Shown piece after piece: positions 7,153 to 11,962 of a stretch of 11,962 bases of DNA (its first letter is position 1; every line of letters begins with the position of its first letter). Both the position numbers and the translations under genes were made by a program. The notes beneath the pieces are model-generated. The model saw only the letters and a list, made by a program, of their open reading frames with translations, did no database searches and had not been told where the DNA came from. The stretch is from Chromera velia (Eukaryota; Sar; Chromeraceae). Where the stretch lies: assembly GCA_018398765.1 (NCBI GenBank), contig JAHBMJ010003265.1, positions 1 to 11,962 on the forward strand. The letters run 5' to 3'.

Positions 7153-7560
7153 GTGTCCATGGCACTGACAGTGCTGGCAAGTTACGAAGTCGGCAAGAAC
7201 GTACAAAAAAACGTTGACGCAAAGCAAAGTTAGCTAGACCATTTAAATGAATGAGCGTATCACTACCTGTATGTGTTCCCGCTGTCCTAGCCGCTACCAC
7301 TTGGTTGATGTACAACTATATTAAATTAGAAAATCAGGGTGGCAGCCTACGCATAGCAGGATCTATAAGCAGCAGGTCAAAAGCAGGTCAAACAGCCATG
7401 TAGTTCCACATATATAGCAAAACAAATGGAAACTTGATATATAACTTCATTGTGAGCTAGTATTATGCCTCGTGCTTATGATGCTAATCTAGGTGCTAAT
7501 ATTATTGTTATTGTACATAGTTATGAACACTCCTCTAAAGCGTTTTTAAGCTATGCACCA
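7153..7560. other. 3' spacer between the hydrolase gene and the repeat field
   Basis: This is A/T-leaning non-coding DNA. It presumably includes the 3' UTR of the LACTB-like gene, but no canonical AATAAA signal was found. A short direct repeat AGCAGGTCAAA occurs twice near 7371-7392. Nothing here resembles the segment 9673-10137 that precedes the second macro-copy, so 7561 is a true left edge of the repeated unit. Confidence 0.5.
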
Positions 7561-7940
7561 TCAACAGAAGCAAAAGAAAGCCGATACTAAGCTAAAGCTG
7601 TATATGAATCCAAGTATAGTATCAGTGTCTGCTGTAATGCAGTATGTCCTGCAGGAACCTGCACCGCTATTAAACATCATGGCTTTTTGTCTGATTTTGC
7701 CTTAACTACGCAGACAGTCTTTGTCTCTTCACTTCTTTGTCTTCAGTATTTGACTGATAAAGGGAAGAAGACCATTATACCACTTTTGATGCAGAAGCTC
7801 AAGAAACCACTCTCATGCATATGCGCATTCGATCCCCGGTCAATTTTCAAACGCTGACATTAGGCATTGCGTGCGTCCATACACTAATCGCTGCTTGAAT
7901 TTTTCGCATGCCAACGCGCGCGCGCAGATTATTTTCGCTA

Positions 7941-9027
7941 TGATGCCTAGCTGGCGAAGATGGGTGCCTTAAACCACTCATTGTTTACGCTAGTGACCAA
8001 GCAATCACAAACAAAATACAAACATCACAAGGCATGCACATTATCAATTGAATCAGCAGCAAGCAGCGCAACTAACATGCATTGAAACGATCAATTCATA
8101 TAAACACTAACAACCACAAACAGTATTAAGCCCAACACAATCAAAAATGAAAAGAAACAAAAGGGTGACGCCAACAGTTTTCTTTGACGTTACGGTAGTG
8201 TGGGGCAACATGCACGTGATGCCTAGCTGTCGAAGATGGGTGCCTTAAACCACTTATTGTTTACGCGAGTGACCAAGCAATCACAAATAAAATACAAACA
8301 TCACAAGGCATGCACAATTGAATCAGCAGCAAGCAGCTTAACCAACATACATTAAAATAATTAATTCATATAAACACCAACAACCACAAACAGCATTAAG
8401 CCCAACACAATCCTAGAACATAATCAGAAATGAAAAAAAACAAAAGGGTGACGCCAACAGTTTTTTTTGACGTTACAGTAGTATGGGGCAACATGCGCAT
8501 GATGCCTAGCTGACGAAGATGGGTGCCTTAAGCCACTCATTGTTTACGCAAGTGACTAAGCAATCACAAATAAAATACAAACATCACAAGGCCTACACAA
8601 TTGAATCAGCAGCAAGCAGCGTAACCAACATGCATTGATATGATCAATTCATACAAACACCAACAACCATAAACAGCATCAAGCCCAACATAATCAGAAA
8701 TAAAAAGAAACAAAAGGGTGACACCAACAGTCTTCTTTGATGTAGTGTAGGGCAACATACGTATGATGCCTAGCTGGCGAAGATGGGTGCCTTAAACCAC
8801 TCATTATTTACGCTAGTGACCAAGCAATCATAAACAAAGTACAAACATCATAAGGCATGCACAATTGAATCAGCAGTAAGCAGCATAACCAACATACATT
8901 GAAACGATCAATTCATACAAACACCAACAACCATAAACAGCATCAAACCCAACACAATCAGAAATAAAAAGAAATAAAAGGGTGACGCCAACAGTTTTCT
9001 TTGACGTAGTGTGGGGCAACATGTGCG
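7941..9027 (+). repeat. Inner satellite array, four units of 264-283 bp
   Basis: Units start at TGATGCCTAGC at 7941, 8217, 8500 and 8764 (lengths 276, 283, 264 and about 264). Each unit begins with a block around AAGATGGGTGCCTTAA, passes through an A/C-rich middle, and ends with GTGACGCCAACAG, a T/G-rich stretch and GGGGCAACATG. Unit 2 carries an insertion containing CCTAGAACATAAT. Units 3 and 4 lack several bases near the TTACGGTAG of units 1 and 2. The last unit ends where the sequence changes to GAAGCGTATG at about 9028. Confidence 0.92.
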
Positions 9028-9289
9028 AAGCGTATGTTAACACACACGGAGGAGAAGAAAGTTGCTGGCATCACCGGGCCTACTGGCGCGGCAACACTAA
9101 CACTTCTCCTCTTCTTTATTTTCCTTTTCTTTTCTCTTTAATGTCCTCTCACACCCAGGCATACTCAGACTACCAAATGAAAGAAAAGAAAAGATGTGGT
9201 TTGGACTACAAATGAAACATACCTCAAGTTCACTCTTTAAGTTTACGAGTACCTCCATCCGAGTGCATCACACCAACTAACTTCTTGTC

Positions 9290-9416
9290 TCTCCTCTTTA
9301 TTATTCTATCATTTTCATTTCTCTCCAACTATCTCTATCCCTTCTTCATTTTTCATAGACAGACAGACAGAGAGAGACGGAGAGAGATAGAGAAAGAGAG
9401 AAAACAAACAGTTTGA
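9290..9416 (+). repeat. Pyrimidine tract switching to purine tract (macro-copy 1)
   Basis: A C/T-rich run (about 9284-9355) flips at CATAGACAGACAG into a GA-rich run (9358-9415). Words such as CTATCTCT and AGAGATAG are complementary, so an imperfect stem can form. The same structure is retained in copy 2 at about 11580-11706. Confidence 0.7.
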
Positions 9417-9672
9417 AAGATTTAAAGACTGTGAGACAGCAAAATCAATTCACAAAACAAACACCAGACTGAGTACACTGAACATCAAGAACCACTTCGA
9501 ATCCCCAATCACCTTTTATTTCATCCTTAAACTCCAACTCGACTCCCAACATAACCACCACATTGTTATCAAATAAATCCACCACTAACAGTACCGCCGC
9601 CACTCTTACTTCACACTCAGGTGCAATTCAAAGGCGGCAAAGAGCCAAAGGTACTCGGATCTCTCACTATCA

Positions 9673-10137
9673 GAACCCTTGACAAACACAGAAGAAGAAA
9701 ACAGGAACCTACAAAGTTCTCGCACAAGATAAAACCTTCTTCTTCCACTAACTGAAGCAAACCAAAGTTTTTTTTCAGTTCACAACAGGACGCTTATCAT
9801 GACGTCACCAAAGATAACAACCAGTCTCTATTCATTACTCCAACAACCAAGTTGAACCTCCTTCACACTTTAAAACCAAACTCCTCTTCTCTTCATCTTT
9901 AGACCACTCCAGACTCCAGCTGCGTTCAACAAACAGAACCTTAAACTTTAGCACAAACGCAGCACTGTGTACTCTCCTCCATTAAACACACACGCTTGCC
10001 CAGTGGATCTCCAGACCACAAATCTATAGGATAAGCCAACGACCCAACAGATGCCACCAAAAACAACAAATGTCAACTAGCGTAAATCGACATCGTGACA
10101 AAGAGGAACAAAGAGCCCAAGTTTATCATACAAAGCG
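9673..10137. other. Segment between the two macro-copies, no gene seen
   Basis: This is A/C-rich non-coding DNA with the same strand bias as the repeats. Because copy 2 is cut at the point matching 9672, the segment may simply be the remainder of macro-copy 1. No convincing primer-binding site, polypurine tract or ORF is present. Confidence 0.5.
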
Positions 10138-11962
10138 TCAACAGAAGCAAAAGAAAGCCGATACTAAGCCAAAGCTGTATATGAATCCGAGCATAGTATC
10201 AGTGTCTGCTGCAATGCAGTATGTCCCATAAGAACCTGCACCGCTATTAAACATCATGGCTTTTTGTCTGATTTTGCCTTCACTATGCAGACAGTCTTTG
10301 TCTCTTCGCTTCTTTGTTTTCAGTATTTGACTGACAAGGGGAAGAAGACCATTATACCACTTTTGATGCAGAAGCTCAAGAAACCACTCTCATGCATATG
10401 TGCATTCGATCCCCGGTTAATTTTCAAACGCTGACATCAGGCATTGTGTGCGTCCATACACTGATCGCTGCTTGAATTTTTCGTATGCCAACGCGCGCGC
10501 ACAGATTATTTTCGCTATGATGCCTAGCTAGCGAAGATGGGTGCCTTAAACCACTCATTATTTATGCTAGTGACCAAGCAATCACAAACAAAATACAAAC
10601 ATCATAAGGCATGCACATTATCAATTGAATCAGCAGCAAGCAGCGCAACCAACATGCATTGAAACAATTAATTCATATAAACACTAACAACCACAAACAG
10701 TATTAAGCCCAACACAATCAGAAATAAAAAGAAATAAAAGAGTGACGCCAACAGTTTTCTTTGATGTTACGGTAGTATGGGGCAACATGCGCGTGATGCC
10801 TAGCTAGCAAAGATGGGTGCCTTAAACCACTCATTGTTTACGGTAGTGACCAAGCAATCACAAATAAAATACAAACATCACAAGGCATACACAATTAAAC
10901 ATACATTAAAATGATCAATTCATATAAACACCAATAACCACAAACAGCATTAAGCCCAACACAATCCTAGAACATAATCAGAAATGAAAAGAAACAAAAG
11001 GATGACGCCAACTGTTTTTTTTGACGTTACAGTAGTGTGGGGCAACATGTGCATGATGCCTAGCTGACGAAGATGGGTGCCTTAAGCCACTCATTGTTTA
11101 CGCTAGTGACCAAGCAATCACAAACAAAATATAAACATCATAAGGCATGTACAATTGAATCAGCAGCAAGCAGCGTAACCAACATACATTGAAACGATCA
11201 ATTCATACAAACACCAACAACTACAAACAGCATCAAACCCAACACAATCAGAAATAAAAAGAAACAAAAGGGTGACACCAACAGTTTTCTTTGACGTAGT
11301 GTGGGGCAACATGCGCGAAGCGTATGTTAACACACACGGAGGAGAAGAAAGTTGCTGGCATCACCGGGCCTACTGGCGCGGCAACACTAACACTTCTCCC
11401 CTTCTTTATTTTCCTTTTCTTTTCTCTTTAATGTCCTCTCACACCCAGGTATACTCAGACTACCAAATGAATGAAAAGAAAAGATGTGGTTTGGACTACA
11501 AATGAAACATACCTCAAGTTCACTCTTTAAGTTTACGAGTACCTCCATCCGAGTGCATCACACCAACTAACTTCTTGTCTCTCCTCTTTATTATTCTATC
11601 ATTTTCATTTCTCTCCAACTATCTCTATCCCTTCTTCATTTTTCATAGACAGACAGACAGAGAGAGACGGAGAGAGATAGAGAAAGAGAGAAAGCAAACA
11701 GTCTGAAAGATTTAGAGACTGTGAAACAGCAAAATCAATTCATAAAACAAACACCAGACTGAGTACACTGAACATCAAAAACCACTTCGAATCCCCAATC
11801 ACCTTTTATTTCATCCTTAAACTCCAACTCGACTCCCAACACAACCACCACATTGTCATCAAATAAATCTGCTACCAACAGTACCGCCGCTACTCCTACT
11901 TCACACTCAGGTGCAATTCAAAGGCGGCAAAGAGCTGAAGGTACTCGGATCTCTCACCATCA
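10138..11962 (+). repeat. Macro-repeat copy 2 (cut by the window edge)
   Basis: Direct copy of 7561-9672 with one inner unit fewer. Similarity runs to the last base, so the repeat continues beyond the right edge. The start-to-start distance of 2577 bp would be the period if this is a tandem macrosatellite. If so, sequence like 9673-10137 should follow position 11962. Confidence 0.9.
10518..11317 (+). repeat. Inner satellite array, three units of 260-276 bp
   Basis: Units start at 10518, 10794 and 11054 (lengths 276, 260 and 264). Unit 1 corresponds to unit 1 of the first array. Unit 2 corresponds to unit 2: it shares the CCTAGAACATAAT insertion but has lost 23 bp near 10892. The third unit starts like unit 3 (TGACGAAGATGG and TTAAGCCACT) and ends like unit 4, so the difference in number looks like unequal exchange or slippage between units 3 and 4. 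Confidence 0.92.

Larger units (their letters stand above)
7561..9672 (+). repeat. Macro-repeat copy 1 (at least 2.1 kb)
   Basis: This matches 10138-11962 in direct orientation. The left part (7561-7940) aligns to 10138-10517 with no gaps (offset 2577), and the right part (9028-9672) aligns to 11318-11962 with no gaps (offset 2290). The offset change of 287 bp equals one extra 264-bp inner unit plus a 23-bp deletion in copy 2. Hand-counted identity is about 94.5% in the left part and 96.7% in the right part, and almost all differences are transitions. The true right end is unknown because copy 2 is cut by the window edge; copy 1 may extend to 10137. It contains no protein domain that I recognise. 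Confidence 0.9.

Noticed and set aside
7822-7842. TTCGATCCCC (near 7826) and TTCGAATCCCC (near 9497) as RNA polymerase III B-boxes of a tRNA or SINE.
   Set aside because: Neither has a matching stem nor an A-box at the right distance, and no cloverleaf can be drawn.
7941-9027. The regular repeats as a CRISPR array.
   Set aside because: The units are about 264-283 bp, similar throughout their length with no unique spacers, and the DNA is eukaryotic.
8982-9215. The 77-codon repeat ORF as a protein-coding gene from its first possible start.
   Set aside because: The start would be GTG, unlikely in a eukaryote; only the 64-codon ATG-led part is plausible and it shows no constraint.
7561-11962. 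The two macro-copies as long terminal repeats of an LTR retrotransposon.
   Set aside because: Only about 465 bp separates the copies, no gag/pol is present, the shared left edge starts TCAACAG rather than TG, and no polypurine tract or clear tRNA primer site flanks the copies.

Overview
The window is nuclear DNA of a eukaryote, most likely a free-living unicellular protist. Four things point that way: a GT..AG intron with a perfect GTAAGT donor, long non-coding spacers full of simple repeats, a ciliary/axonemal-type protein, and a DNA transposon. Recurrent TGCATG/GCATGC motifs in the spacer between the two genes would fit an alveolate such as a chromerid or coccidian relative. That placement is a guess from style, not from a marker gene.

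Layout: (1) 1-241, probable last coding exon of an unrecognised plus-strand gene entering from the left. (2) 242-1735, a non-coding, strongly purine/pyrimidine-biased spacer. (3) 1736-3215, an abruptly AT-rich block holding a complete 747-bp non-autonomous hAT-type transposon (2360-3106) with 17-bp inverted ends and a perfect 8-bp target duplication. (4) 3559-5043 on the minus strand, a two-exon CIMIP2/FAM166-like (DUF2475/UPF0605) gene. Its roughly 1.07-kb intron carries a large compound microsatellite. (5) 5044-5934, a divergent intergenic region rich in GCATG motifs. (6) 5935-7152 on the plus strand, an intronless LACTB-like serine hydrolase of the beta-lactamase fold with an N-terminal signal or presequence. 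(7) 7153-7560, a short AT-rich 3' spacer. (8) 7561-11962, a repeat field: two direct copies of a macro-unit (start-to-start 2577 bp), each containing an inner array of about 264-283-bp units (four in copy 1, three in copy 2).

The most striking signal is in the repeat field. By hand count over about 1.03 kb outside the inner array, the two macro-copies differ by about 40 transitions and only 2 transversions. That points to decay by cytosine deamination (a methylation- or RIP-like process) rather than ordinary drift. The field codes for no recognisable protein, is strongly A+C-rich on the plus strand, and continues beyond the right edge.

The two recognisable genes share a divergent promoter region, but nothing in the sequence links their functions: one product is probably structural in the flagellum, the other a secreted or organellar hydrolase/peptidase-like enzyme.
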